Below the pieces are notes generated by a model. The model was not told the DNA's origin, searched no databases, and was given only the letters and a program-made list of their open reading frames with translations. From Protaetia brevitarsis (lineage: Eukaryota > Arthropoda > Insecta > Coleoptera > Scarabaeidae), in NCBI GenBank assembly GCA_004143645.1, contig RXPK01000086.1, forward strand, positions 2,275,786 through 2,339,785: DNA of 64,000 nucleotides, in the 5' to 3' direction. Below are positions 37,340 to 50,098 of this stretch, in pieces. How positions within the stretch are numbered: position 1 is the first letter of the stretch; every line of letters starts with the position of its first letter. The translations under genes were made by a program, and so were the position numbers.

Positions 37340-39015
37340 TTCTAATGAAACCTCGCCAGTTTGTAGACCCCTTTCTAGAGATTAGTGGCCATGTGTTAAT
37401 TCCTCTTTACCAATTTTACCCAATTTAGGTTCAAGCGATGAACAATGTTTCTCATACCCGAGCCCTTTATCTACTGTGATACCCAAAAACTTGTAATTGT
37501 CTTGCTTAGGTACGGACTTACCGTCACAGGACACGTATATACTGCTGGCTAATGGAACCGTGCTAAATCTGAACCTCAGCAGCACCGTCTTCTGTCTATT
37601 CATTTTCAGTCCATTATCCTCACACTACCTATTAAACCGGCCTATACATTCCTCAGAGGCTATCGATACGTGGGCCATTGAAGGATCACTGATGACGCAA
37701 GTTGTATGAGCTGCATACTGAGAAAGTACGCAATCGCTCAGAGAACACCTCAGATCATTGACGGCTACCATAAAAAGGCTTGGACCCAAGACAGAGCCCT
37801 GCGGAACGCCGACTGTAACTTCCGTAACATTTGAATTATAAATGGTACGCACTCCATTCACACTGGACTGAACTGATACATAAGCCTTTCGACCTTGTGG
37901 GTAGGAGGAGAACAATGCATGTGCTATTCCTCGTACCCCAAGTGCCCAGCGTCTCGTTAATATGACGTAGTGATTCAGAATATCAAATGCTTTTGAGAGA
38001 TCGAAGAAAATTCCTGCAACAACTCTACCCTTATCTAACTCGTCATAAACATGATCCAATGAGTGAAAAATCAATCGCGTCGCGTCTTGATTTACCAGAC
38101 AAAAAACCAAACTGACTTGGGAACAGAAGATTGTATTTAGTCAGATAGAACATTAATCTTACGTTTATTATTTTTTTCAAATATGTTTGTAAATGCCGTT
38201 GGTATCGCTATAGGTCTGTAATTTTCTTGCCCTTTTTATGTACCGGTATAATTTTACTTATTTTTAATTTATCTGGAAATACACCAGATGCAAAGCATTG
38301 ATTTATTAAATGTACTAGTGGGCCTACAATTTCTTTTGCTACATGTTTCAGTATAAAACAAGGCACGTCATCTATGCCAGCCGAATATCTAATTGCAACA
38401 TCACGAATAATATCTAAGACCTCATCGTTATCAGTTGTTATTTGAATTTAGAGTTGTGTGATATAATTATTCTGATTTGGAAGAGCTGCAACTGAACAGA
38501 AATATTTGCTAAATTCTGCTAATTCCGCCAGTTCAGCAGGGTCTTCCACTATACCTAAACTATCTTGTATTACAATATTATCTTCATTCTTGTTTTTGTT
38601 TGTGGAACTAGTTAATTTATTAATTATGTTCCATAATATTTTGGTTTTATTTCTAGAATTTTAAAATTTGATTATCATAGTAAGAGTCAGTTAATTTTTT
38701 GTATTCATCTTTTTGACTTTTATACCTTTCAAGTAACACAGGATTATTTGACTTTTTGTATAAGTTATATAATTCTCTAAGGCTTTGTGCATAATTTTTT
38801 AACGTAGAATTGTACCACGGAATCTTAAATCCAGTTTCGTGAGATGAGTAACCTGTCAATGGGAAGGAAATCTTGAAGTAATTCATAAATATTTCGTGGT
38901 ATAGGTTATATTTGTCGTTAATATTCCCCGACGAACTATAAAGACCATCCCAATTTTCTTGCACCTAAGCCAATGTCTTAAACCTTTCTGTTGTCTCACT
39001 GTTAAAGAAACGCCG
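37340..39015 (-). mobile_element. non-LTR retrotransposon (Jockey/CR1-like), RT region, dead
   Basis: Minus strand, N to C: linker before RT (QENWDGLYSSSGN, then KIPWYNSTLKNYAQSLRELY, 38964-38653); RT start AGIDDVPCFILKHVAKEIVG and KLKISKIIPVHKKGK (about 38430-38230); NGIYKHI; FFDLSKAFDILNH (about 38010); GVPQGSVLGPSLF (about 37810-37770); a decayed catalytic motif QYAAHT in place of the usual YADDT; then FLGITVDKGLGYEKH (about 37480). In-frame stops and frameshifts break it into at least four pieces. The endonuclease domain is missing, so the copy is 5' truncated near 39015. Confidence 0.9.
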
Positions 39016-39503
39016 AAATTCAATACTATCAATTATATACTGTACACATCTTATAAAAGGAAGCTGTCTACATATTTCCTTCATCATCCAACGAAAACGC
39101 ATATGTCACTGGATGGATAAATTTGTCTGGTCTGGATTCTATGGAACCGCTTTTGTACCGAGAATATAGAAATAGGTTACGATATCTTGGAGAGCATAGT
39201 TGATTGTGGAGCAAAGATTGCAATTTGACAATCATATTGCGTTGATGCAAATTAAAGTCAATATTGGCAAGCAAAACTTGATCGGAAAACCGTTTGAGGA
39301 ATGCCTTCTACACACCAAAGCCATATACGTGGGTCAGTTGTGCCAGTACCAGGAACTCGGTATAGGTGCACATCGGTAAACCATTTTCTAAATAGTTCAC
39401 TAATTAGTTTGCCAGATAATGAGGCTTCTGCTTTAACATTTGAAGCCTGATAGGAACAAAACCTAGGGTGCACTATCAGGTTTTGATGGAGAATTTCTAA
39501 CAT
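39016..39503 (-). other. unrecognised coding-like relic upstream of the LINE
   Basis: Two overlapping minus-strand frames (39503-39258 and 39274-39068) look coding-like: TTDPRIWLWCVEGIPQTVF in one, then NIDFNLHQRNMIVKLQSLL and ESRPDKFIHPVTYAFSLDD in the other, as if one protein had suffered a frameshift near 39265. I do not recognise the family. It does not look like a LINE endonuclease; a transposase relic is possible. Confidence 0.35.
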
Positions 39504-40100
39504 ACAATGTAACCCCGGAATAATATACAGAGTATCTCATTAGAATAGTGAAGTGTATATGAACAAAAACATATGAACTTATCAATATTAATAAACTGAT
39601 ATTATTGCCAATATGTGATTAGTTTTCTTTTGTACACTTACGAGCAGGACAAATAGATAATAATGATAGTACTTCATTTTTGACAAGCAAAAAAATCAAG
39701 TCGTAATCTGTAGCTGGTTTATATATACAGTGTGGAATAGTTAAAGTATCAAGAACAATCAGTGAAAGTATACATTTTCTTCTCCCTGTTCCCCGTCAGG
39801 GCGTTTTTATTCCTGCATTCAAACGCGTTTAACTTGGAAGCTATCATACTGGTATAATTTTACACTGGCTTTCAACATACAGTGCAACCACATAACAAAA
39901 TAAATGAAGTATCTCATTATAATAAAGAAATATGGAAAAAAATTATTATTTTGGAAATAGCCTGTATAAGTATTTAAATCAGGTCTATATATAGTACTCC
40001 ATGCCAAATAGAGTGATTATAACCGATTTCTGAAATTTTAGCAAATACGCAAAATATACGTCGTTATATGCTTATTGTAACACCCTGTATATAAATAGCT
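39504..40100. repeat. possible MITE remnants with ATACAG ends
   Basis: ATATACAGAGTATCTCATTA near 39527 and a related GAAGTATCTCATTATAATA near 39905 are direct partial repeats, and TAACACCCTGTATATA near 40078-40093 looks like an inverted end of the same type. Ends and structure are not clear. Confidence 0.3.
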
Positions 40101-41089
40101 ATATCAACCGAAAGGGCTACATAAACACTGCAAGTTCTTCATTGAAACTTTTTTTCAATCTCTCACCGTTTAAAAGTTATTTTGGATAAAAGAAATTCGA
40201 GCGGATTTCAATGTAAAATTGCACCCTCTAAAGTTGAAGTTCCGCAGCTACAGAAACTGTCCTTGCGTAACATTCCATGGGGTCTACAAATTGGCGAAGT
40301 TTCATTAGAACAGTTCCCTCGTAAGATGCTCCAAAATCCTTTAATTCGATTAGTAAAACTAAAATTTATTTTGTTTTATCGAGCAAAATACCTGAATTTA
40401 TAGTAGTATGTATTCGAAAACCGGTACTAAGAATGAATAACATATTATGTAAATGTTTTAAAAAGATATGGCTAAATAATAAATAAGCTGCGTGCATTAT
40501 AGACAGCTGTTGTAATATTTTGACAATTTTTATGTATTTGTATGTCTATTCTAGTTGGCTCAGAATGATATGTTTATGCCTGGATAAAAAAAAATGTAGA
40601 TTTCGTTTTATAAAGTGCAGATTATGATTAACGTAAAAAGGAAAAATGTGAATGTTGCGTGAACTATAAGCTACTCTAAATAAATTGGGGAATTCCTAAT
40701 ACATTTTACGGCTTCATAAAATCTTAAAATACTTGTTTATTTTATAATTAGTTTAGTAGGCTATTTTTGTATACCGGAATTAGTTTTTAAATATGCGCCA
40801 GCGTTTGTGTATATATATTTTTTCTTCCAGTATTGTATTACAATCTGGTTTTCACGTATTCTTACAATTGTCTTTTTTCTTACCGTGCCGCCAAACAGGT
40901 CGTAAAGACATTCTTTTACAGATATACAAGCGGATGCTTATACTCTTTTTAAATCAATACATCATTTCTGGCGCGCTATTACATACATTTATAAATTCTA
41001 ATATGATCAATTACGACACGTTCACTAGCACATTAATATAACCATAAACAATCTTTTTTCGTTCTCTCAACTTTTATATTTTTAGCACG

Positions 41090-41290
41090 TATAAGATAAT
41101 TGCTGAACATCGGTGTACCGCAGTATAGCGACCGGCCCTTGATAATTGATATCAATTAACATTATTGGCCGTATGTTCGTAAAAAGAGACACAAATGTCG
41201 TCAAAAGGGAAGAAAAACTTATATGACAAATTGTTCCGACCATATATGTCAACTCTCAATACAATGCCGATCCGGGAATATTTTGCTAAC
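41090..41290. other. complex island with a 14 bp palindrome in intron 1
   Basis: GC-richer than its flanks, containing the perfect palindrome AATTGATATCAATT (41144-41157), a paired homeodomain-type core, next to GACCGGCCC and TTGGCCG. No coding or transposon signature. Candidate regulatory sequence. Confidence 0.3.
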
Positions 41291-42086
41291 AACTACTTAA
41301 TTTGTTGTTTCAAAGGGTTTTATACCATTTATACGCATCGTGCAATCTTTCAGTGATTCTAAAGAGTTGTTTCTGAAACGTTTTATATAGATTATGGTTA
41401 AGTAGAAGATGTTCCGAAAAAAAAATGTAAGATCACAATAATTCTCTTGGATTTTTTTCCCTCTAATCATATATTTAAGCTCATAATAATGTTTGCAATA
41501 ATAAATATTATGAGGAGACTTACACAGGAAAATTTAAATTGATATCAAAATTACGGTAATGGGTGCAACTTCACAGTTTCATAAATACCTGCAAGCATAA
41601 GATTGCGTAGAGGAGAGTTTTTTAGGTCCTTGCACTGGAGTATGTTTCTAATCTGATGAGGTTTTGATCATTATCCTGCGATTTCAAATTCATTATTGTA
41701 AGAAAAATCATCAATTACAAATTCTGCCAAAAAAATACCATCTGACTTAATGGAAGCTGTTCATTTCATAAGATTGAAAAGTACACATTAGTGGAATATC
41801 CAAAGGTATCTGAAAGGCAGTGTTTTATTTTTGAAGATATGTTAGTTTTAAGAATTGTAATTTATGAGAAAAACACATTATATGTTATCTGTACTAGGAA
41901 ACTTAAACGAAGTCTCGGGTTTATTATCTGTACAAATTTGTACTTCATTTGTCAGAATCTAAAATCTTCTATGGGCAGGTGATTTCGCCATGTACATGTA
42001 AGAGGCTTGAGGCTTAATGTTAAAAAAGGACTATAGATTGAACCAGGAAATGTTTTGTCAAAATCACTCAAACATTAGTCATCAAG

Positions 42087-42225
42087 ATGATGGCAATAAA
42101 TAGAGGAGTCCTACAAGGAAGTATTCTTGGGCCTCTACCTTATGTTATATAAATGAAGGGCATAACACAATGTTTCAGAAAATCTAAATATTTATTACAG
42201 GCTAATGATATTGTACCATCTGACT
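42087..42225 (+). mobile_element. non-LTR RT relic (QGSILGPL motif)
   Basis: One frame reads NRGVLQGSILGPLPYVI, stop, MKGITQCFRKSKYLLQANDI. The first part is the RT block G-V-x-Q-G-S-I-L-G-P-L and the end corresponds to the catalytic Y-A-D-D region, decayed to Q-A-N-D. About 45 codons only. The DNA after it (42270-42960) is GC-richer, with frames full of stops, and could be further decayed element. Confidence 0.7.
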
Positions 42226-43924
42226 GTTGATTCCAAAACCGAAAATTAAAACAATGTTCAACATGGCAAGCAGATTGCTCTCATGATTACGGTGTCATTG
42301 GAGAGGAGTACAAACCTCTGCTTGGAGTTACAGATATTCCAATCAAGCGGAAGAGAGAAACTAAACCGCAAAGGCGGGGTAGAAGATAAACTCAAGGTGG
42401 GAGACGTAAGCCAAACCACTAACGGCAATAAGAAGAGTACCGAGGGTTAAAAAGACCTAATGAAGATTCTAAAATACCACGGCAATAGACAAGGGTCATC
42501 TGCAAGAATGAATCAAGAACAGACGGCTCTTATTCAAACACGACTTGTGACTGTAATTTACATTGCTTCAAGTGGGAGCATCAATTTCGTGAAGTTCACG
42601 AAGAAAATCTTCACAAAAGAGTATTATAAATGATTTTCCACAGCCAAAATACAACAATTTAGCTCAAGGCATCCATAGTAGATCTTTGAAAGAGCACAGG
42701 TTTAACCTTGTCGGGTCCAAGGATTTTCCAAAGAAGCCAAAGATACCAGCTCTGAATCCAGGTCAGCAGAAACCAGTAAGGGCAAGGTGAGGAGTCTGAG
42801 GTACTGGTTGTAAACTGGTTGACAGTAGCCAGTTAACTTTAGAAGTAGCCAGAAATACTTAAAAATATTGATGTTAACCAGCTTTGAGTGTAGACAAAAT
42901 AGGTCATGGGGCTAGGATATATCGAAGGATTTAACTATCGAATCGGCATATTTAACTTGATGACCAGGTCTTACCACGGACCAAGGACTGACTAGGGAAT
43001 TTATAGCAGATCCAGATTTTAGAATAAAGGACACGGGAGTGGGGGAATTACGTACAAAAGGCCAAGATGTTGCAGTCTTTCTGGAAATTGTATGTCGTAT
43101 TGTAGCACTGTTATCTAGAAATTTCTTGATTGGCTGTTTAACTACCGTAAGAATAGAAACTTGGAATGTGCGATGGCAAGTCTTAGCATTATAGTCGTAT
43201 TATAGTAATTTGGTAACAAAAAATAATTAAGAAAATATGCAATCTAGTACCTACTGTTCAAAGGAATAAGCGTAGTTAGTGGTTTGTTTTTTTGATCGCT
43301 ACTGTTAAGTAATCTTTCGACTTAAGTCTTTTAGGAATTTCTTAGTGCAAACAACCACCTTTAACTTTAGTTGTGACTTTCCTTAAAATTTTAACGCAAC
43401 CTTAACTTAATGCACGTGTTGTTGTTAGTTCATAAATTAATTGGGGCTCTATTTCACTACCTTAAATGATAATTTCAATTATATTGTATTTTGGTTATAA
43501 ATTCAATACGTTTCCTGGGTTTAACTTTTTCATAAACTTCTAAATAAATAAATTTAAATTCAAATTTGCGATAAGATTGATGATGTAAAAAATGTGGTTC
43601 CTCTCTCTTTTCTGGATAAGTGAAAGTGCTAACCGAGGTTTTAAAACATAACTTGCCGGTTAAATTACCTGTTCTAGGTTTTATTTAGGAACCAGTAAAT
43701 AGTTTTAAATGGTTTTGATTGTGTTTACTTTAAGTAGTTGAATGAAGAGTCTTTAGGAAAGGTTTTTTGCGGTGAAATTTTTTTGATAAATCGAAAAACA
43801 TCCGTTTCAGGATTCTTCTATACTCTCTCACCACTTTCACTGAAAAAGAATGAAGAAAAGTTCTATTCGGTCAATTGTTTTTTTTTTTAAAAAGGAACAT
43901 AAATGCGTGAGACATGATTTTTCA

Positions 43925-44335
43925 GGGATTCTTATTCGCTGTTAAAAAAGTACTCCCTCTCGCTCCATAGCTTACATATATCTCCTTTAAAGACGCCTGT
44001 TCTATGTAGGTACTTTCTTGACAATCGTGTCTTGTCAGCAGACTTATCAGCATTCACAGCTGTATCCAGTTGGAGCATCAGCACTTTCCCAGTTAATTGG
44101 CGAGATGGTTGCCTCATTATCGCCTACCTGCCTTCCAACACTATTCCAGTGAACCTCATGCTTATTTTTTAGGCTACTTAGTTACTGCACCACGTATCGC
44201 CGCTTTGGTTATCGCCAGACTTGATCTCGATCCATTAGATATTATATCAAAACCCTTTCTTGTCAACTTGTTTGCGAGTTGATTGTCATGCGGTTATGAC
44301 CTGGTATCCACACCAAAGTAACTCTCTCATGTTTA
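43925..44335 (-). mobile_element. LINE RNase H / C-terminal relic
   Basis: The minus strand begins (about 44330) with HERVTLVWIPGHNRM, the V-x-x-x-W-I-P-G-H-x-G motif of the RNase H domain in R1/I/Jockey-type LINEs. The following blocks in shifted frames (SLAITKAAIRGAVTK; RQPSRQLTGKVLMLQ; KTRLSRKYLHRTGVFK) match the usual downstream order of an A-I-R-x-x...W-x-x block and an R-x-L-x-R-H-L-x-x-x-G block. Multiple stops and frameshifts. Confidence 0.7.
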
Positions 44336-45179
44336 GTCAACCCTGTTATATTTCTGGGCAGGATGCTACTGTTTCTAGGTTCTCTTGACTATCTGATAGC
44401 ATTATAAGTCATTAATTTTGAATGGTGTTTTCTACAAACTTCTTCTTGGACAATTTTTTTCTACATAAATTACAATTACAATACATATGAAGGAAAGACT
44501 TAAAATATTAAGTAACGGAACTTGAAACTGGAGTTTTTCTCTAAAATTCTAATCAGTTTTGGTTCAAATAAATATAAGGATGTTTCTAAATACCCTACGC
44601 AGCTTCTAGTGTTTAGTTTAGCTATTTGGTTTCATTTGCGATTTTATAATTATGCCAGTGGAGTTTCTCATCAATCAAAGAAATTGCCTGGACTTTAAGA
44701 ATGATATAATTTTTTGTGTATAGACTACATAACTTAGATTCTAAAAACTAGTTTTTGAGAAGAACATATACCTCATTAAATCTTTTCTATTTTCTAATTA
44801 ATAATTTAATAATGTAATTAAAATTGTATTCATCTTTTCCAAGGTGGCAAATTATTCATCGTTATATTCTTAAATTGAAGGCAAATATTAAGGCGTTAGT
44901 TTCACTTAAACTTCGAAAAATAAAAATAGGATAGGATTTTAATAAAACACTTTTGCTTTAGAATGGACTTCCTTTTTTAAAGCGGTACTCGGTTTGGCAA
45001 ACCCACGCTTTACAATTATAGAGTCCTAGGATTTGAAGAAAGCCTCTACATTTCGCTAGAATTAAAAATTTGATTGAAACCGCTTTTAATTGATAAACAA
45101 AAGACATAACACAAAGTAACATGGATATAATTTGAGGCAGGGGAAGGCGTCGTATTACTAAAAGTTCTAACAACACATA

Positions 45180-45620
45180 ATTCTCTGCCCAAATTTAAAT
45201 GTTAATCTTATCGAATGCCCGCCGATATTTAATTATGTCTACAATAAGACAGGGGCATTTTGGGGTGGTCCAACAAACATATTTATCGCGTTACACAATT
45301 CCCAGGTGTAAAGTCACACTCGATTGTCGAAATTGTGAATCGTCAGTGCCCCCTGCTGTGCGACTACCTGAACCAAACCGTATTAACAGGTGTACTAATT
45401 TTTCCCTTCCCGTGTCCTTAATGCGTTTTCTTACAAGATGCCATCGATATATTTACAAATTAACTGTATGGACACGTGTTTCCCTAATAAACAAGACGTA
45501 TAAACTGATTTCACTGGGCGCGCACATGTGCGCAGCCACGCACAAGTTTATTTGCAGATGGCCCCTCAGTTATGTAATGAAATTTAAATTTATTTCGAAA
45601 AAAGAGAGATAAGTGGATAA
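45180..45620. other. GC-rich complex island in intron 1 (candidate regulatory)
   Basis: One of the most distinct GC-rich, non-repetitive stretches in the intron. It contains the 14 bp palindrome GCGCACATGTGCGC (45520-45533) around an E-box CACATGTG, a forkhead-like ATAAACAAG and AGGTGTA-type sites. An incidental open + frame of 137 codons spans it, with no recognised motif. Candidate enhancer. Confidence 0.4.
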
Positions 45621-46979
45621 TTGGATTGTGTTTAAAAGCCCATATTTTATGCCGTATGATGGTTAGGTTTTGGTGTTGAAATATTTTAAGTATAGCGTCA
45701 TTTCACTTTGCGTATTAATTTTGCCTGTTGTGCTATAATAGCTATAATTTTGTCGCATAATGTGGCATTGTAGAACTTAAAGTATTTTTCTTTTATCGCT
45801 TCATTATTAGCAGCAGAATTGAATTTTTATAAATCCCTGTAATAAAAGTATATTTTTCTCAAGTATTTTCCCCAATTTTGCTTAATTAATGTGCACAAAC
45901 GCTGATGTATTCGTATAGGAATATTTCAATTCAATGAATTACGAGTAAAAACTAGCATAAACCTGCAGTTATCGTAGGCGGTCTTTATAAAATTGCCGTT
46001 GTTGCTATTGTTCAGTTCTTGTCATAAGCGAAGCATGTTAACCTTCGGATAATTTACGTATGCATAGTCATGTTTATATACTTGATATGAAATTACCTTA
46101 TTTTTTTGTTGACATCTATATTTTAGAACAGATATCTGACTGGGTTTTCGTTGTTCTAAACAAATTGTACAAATTAATTTTAATTTCAATGTATACTGAT
46201 AGCCTGATCTCTAATAATAATTTTGTTGTTAATAAAATCATAAATAACTGCTAACCAAGGATTTGAACATATGGAATGGGCAGATAATCCAGATAAAGAA
46301 CAATTTATATTTATTTGTAATGTTTGGTTTTTGCTTTCTGGAATAATTGTACTATTGTCCAGTTCCTAACAGCCAACTCATCAATTGTCTTATAGCTGAA
46401 GTCATTCTGTTTCTTATAGAACGTTCTTTCTACGTATGCATTAAAACTTTCTCGATTATCAGAACCTTTACCTCTTGTGCTCCAGCTTTGATACTCGAGT
46501 TTATAATTATTGGTATTATTCTGCTATTCACCCTGGATTAAAGCTTTTTATAAGCTCAAAAACTAAAACAATGTCAAGCAGAACTAGTTATTACTTATTA
46601 TACTTATTACCTTATATTAGAGACTGTAATATCAACTATAAAAAATTCGGCGGAAACTAATGCATTTAATGGACGTTGATAGATGAACTGGATGGAATTA
46701 AGTGTTAACTATCAACAGAATTTGCTCCCTTAACGGTAATGTACAAAAATTAATGTAAATACACAAACGACAAGGTACGTTAATATATGCAATTTTCCAA
46801 TAGGAATGCTAATTGTATTTAAACTATTTGCCACTTATAATCTGCTTGAATTATTGAGGAGCAGTTTTAGACAGAGTTTTTACTTAAGTTTAATGATAAT
46901 TTTGTTCAATTATCATATGGGCAGATTCCTTTATTGCACAGAAATTTTCGTTAATTTTTGTAGTTACATTTTGAATGTT

Positions 46980-47500
46980 CATATATATACTTTTAGATCA
47001 AAGGAGATACCATTAATCAAAAGTGTTCCCCAGGGTAGTATTCTGTGTCCCCTTTTTTAATTTTGTATTTCACCGATATTGTCAGCGATGTCAATCTAGT
47101 TGTTCGACTTTTAACTATGCCGATGGTGCCTCCTTTCTTCTGACGAGTGATACGCTAAACGCCATTATAAGTACAAGCTCTAATTACATACAGAGTCTTA
47201 TAGAATGGTTGCACGTGAACAATTTATAACTTAATCAAAGTAAAATAGAAGTAATTTTGTTTAAAACAAAATCACAGAACTACTCCTTTTCAAGAAAAAT
47301 AAATTACTTACCCTATACGGCATCTTTATATTTCAGTCCATACTCTTTCTATAAAAACGAATATCTCTTCTCTTGCAATACGATTCTACGCGATTACTCC
47401 ATAAGAAACAGGCATGACTACTGCTATCCTTTTTGTAGATTGTCACTAACTCAACGAAATATTACTTATTCTTGCCTCAAGTTTTATAATGTGCTGTAAC
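46980..47500 (+). mobile_element. non-LTR RT relic (Jockey/CR1-like)
   Basis: Frames give KSVPQGSILCPLF, then FTDIVSDVNLVVRL in a shifted frame, then FNYADGASFLLTSDTLNAII and SLIEWLHVNNL, stop, LNQSKIEVILFKTKSQN. These are the RT palm motifs with the catalytic YADD changed to YADG, followed by the usual W-L-x-x-N-x-L-x-L-N-x-x-K-T-E segment. At least three frameshifts or stops. Sequence before 46980 is not recognisable. Confidence 0.85.
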
Positions 47501-47699
47501 TGAATTAAAAATTATTGAGTCACTTACTACTTCTAGGACAAGGTTGTTTCATTTTTTTTTTGTAAAATTGAACCATACAGCACTAACGATTTTCCGTTAT
47601 ATTGAAAGTATGGTTGCTATTAATTTTGTATTTAGTGTTATGGACGTCTTGTAATATCGTTTGTTATACTGCAATAAACTTATATTATTTGTACTTAAT

Positions 47700-47990
47700 A
47701 GGCATTGGACCTTACTGTGAATATTGGCATGATAAAATGGTAATAAAGAAATTGTGGCCTTAAAATTATGTATTTGATAACAGCTGAAATTAAATTTACC
47801 ATATAATTGATAAAAACTAAGAAAAATACAGGACCGAAAACACTACCTCGAGGTACTTATCTTTCCACAGTTGAAACAAATGTGTAAGTAATAGTATACT
47901 ATGGACGCAAATTGTAGTAATCGCAATATGTGTCATATCCAACAGGTGTCAGCGTTTGTAACTATTTATTGGCGTCTTCATAGCCTAAAT
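47700..47990 (-). mobile_element. non-LTR RT relic (minus strand)
   Basis: Minus-strand frame: CDITYCDYYNLRP, then TYTFVSTVER followed by VPRGSVFGPVFF, stop, and on in a shifted frame F-I-N-Y-M. This is the RT segment L-x-x-R-x-x-x-V ... G-V-P-Q-G-S-V-L-G-P-x-L-F-x-x-x-I-N-D. It lies tail to tail with the + strand relic at 46980-47500 and has a different sequence, so it is a separate element. Confidence 0.65.
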
Positions 47991-48001
47991 TGCTCTGTGT
48001 G

Positions 48002-48916
48002 TACACCGTTGAAAATATTACGGTGTTGGCGTTAATTTTGCGCTAGTCAAATATTTTAGTGTTGATTTTTCCAAACTTTGCCAAACGAGTTGACTACGCG
48101 TATTTAATAGAACAGAAATTACTAGAATTTCGTGTGAATTCTTTGTTCAGATATGAGGATTGACTATTTTTCTAGACATCCAGAAGCGTCAACCAATCAG
48201 AATTTTTCCCTCGGATAGAAATATAGAAACCCCACCTATTCTAATACAGTAGTGCATTATACGCACCACCTGCATTGCACGTGTATCTGTTTTCGTGTTT
48301 GATTCTCCGTATTAACATATCCAAACAAACCACCAAATGTGACTGACTTGCAAAGTGTAACCTCGTGTTATTAAACGTTAATTCCAGTGGGCATAAAAAA
48401 TTTCAACATCTTAAAGATGTATTAGGAACATCTATTTACGCAATTAGTTTAAACTTGAATCAAATAGCATAAACATTCACTTAATTTTATAATGGTTCTC
48501 AAAAAATTTCAAATTGGTACGTTTAGTTGAAACAAAACTTGTGAATGAGTGGTTTGCATATTTATAATTGAGAAAACGTCTAAAGAGAGAATATTATAGC
48601 ACTAAGAAAATAGGAGTTGCATATTAAAAAGACGTTGTGTTTAGAAAATTGTGTTAAAACATTCAATAGATCGCATCATTTAGTTAAAACAGCTAGTAAA
48701 TTTGTCTAGTCTAGATCAAATAAAATGTGACTAGAAGTATTTTATAATTCCACGTGTCAGTTGGACAAAATAACCCCTTAGCAATAGACAATACTTGACT
48801 ATCTTTGCTCGTCAAATTTAAACTTCTATAATTCTCGACAAAATAACACGAAAAGAGTGTGGACCTCTCCTGACTATTAAATTAGTCAAAAAAGTGTTAA
48901 AATTTTCAACAGTGTA
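48002..48916. mobile_element. TIR element, 915 bp
   Basis: Starts TACACCGTTGAAAAT and ends ATTTTCAACAGTGTA: 15 bp terminal inverted repeats with one mismatch and TA at both ends, as in Tc1/mariner-type MITEs. No transposase frame inside. Confidence 0.65.
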
Positions 48917-49017
48917 GATCAAATAATATTTCCTATGAGCCTTACTACTTTAAATTTAAATTTGTGAAATATTTTTCTACAAACAACGTTTGCCTTGCAA
49001 GGATTGCAAGCTTTTTA

Positions 49018-49178
49018 CAGTGAGAATATAACAAATTAATGTTTTTCTGCTATTAACTGTAATATGCAATTGGGAGGAATCCTGCGTGAGAAAAAAAAAC
49101 ATTTCTTGGAAAAATTCCTCCTAATTATTACAGTTAATAGCAGAAAAGTGTTTCATTTGTCATTTTCTCGCTTTGCAG
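49018..49178. mobile_element. short palindromic MITE
   Basis: Arms CTGCTATTAACTGTAAT and ATTACAGTTAATAGCAG (49049 and 49126 areas) with GGGAGGAAT/ATTCCTCC further in, so most of the element folds on itself. Its left flank (TTGCAAGCTTTTT...AACAAATTAATGTTTTT) is similar to the reverse complement of 54840-54935, so both sites hold members of one repeat family. Confidence 0.6.
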
Positions 49179-50098
49179 TGGAGATACCGAAAATTTTGTG
49201 GGCACTCTAATGCTGCCTTTTCGAGACAATAAAATTGGTTAAATCAAATTTTAAATGTATCTCACCATTTCAAGTTATTTAAAAAGACGTTTTTTCATCA
49301 ATTTTTATTATGCGTTATAAGTCTCTTACACAAAATTTTGAAAAAATTGTTTAGATAATTCTCATGTAGTTTCTTAAATGGAATCTAGAGTCGGTAAAAT
49401 AAATTTGATTTCACCAATGTTCTGATCTCGAAAAAATAGCTCCGGACTGTCTATCTCTTTTGTTTATATCCACAACAATACATTTTCCGGTTTATTTAGT
49501 TTATTTTAGCAATTATTTCGTTGATTTGTAGATTTTCATTTTAACCGAAGGATCGAGTTAGTTATGATGTAAAACATGCTTATACATACATTAAAAGAAT
49601 ACTTATAAACACTTCTTCTAACGCTGTTTTTAAGTTGCTGAAATAGCAAAAACTAAAGATAAGTATAAGAGAGAGGACATCTGTTTACTTAAATAAATTG
49701 ATCAACATCGAATAGTGAATAGGGCATACTTCAGTTTCAATCAGTTCCAATTCTCTTGGTGAAGTTACATTGATCAATAGTTTAAGATTTTCCATTTTAA
49801 TACTATGTCATCTATCATATATGTGTTGTGCTACGCTCGATAGTTCAAGCCATCTATAGTGTTTCTTCGATCTTTTTTTTATTTTTCAAATAAATCAAAA
49901 AGAATATCAGTCTTTAGAGCGAATGTTTTCTAAAGCCAACACTTCAAGATTATTTTATCCAGGTTTACCTATATTTTGCACAAACATATTTATGACAAGG
50001 GAGAATGGTTCGGAATTGGTGATCCGAACAAACCCATTATAATTCTGTATAACTTTTTCAGATAATTTTAATTAATAAGAACCTACTTTTCCTTACAG

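Larger units (their letters stand above)
24659..50098 (+). other. eyg intron 1 (25.4 kb)
   Basis: Bounded by CAG|GTTAGC and TTTTCCTTACAG|, with phase 1 on both sides. It is mostly AT-rich DNA and transposon relics, listed separately. Stretches where I see neither genes nor clear repeats: 26950-28970 (apart from a 153-codon open frame at 27492), 30010-30470, 30740-31310, 32404-33780, 35285-36380, 36530-37340, 40100-41090, 41290-42080, 42960-43920, 44340-45180, 45620-46980 and 49180-50098. Strong exon candidates were not found in these. Confidence 0.8.

Noticed and set aside
45199..45612. 137-codon frame in the 45 kb island as a gene
   Set aside because: Lacks motifs; more simply explained by higher GC reducing stop codons.
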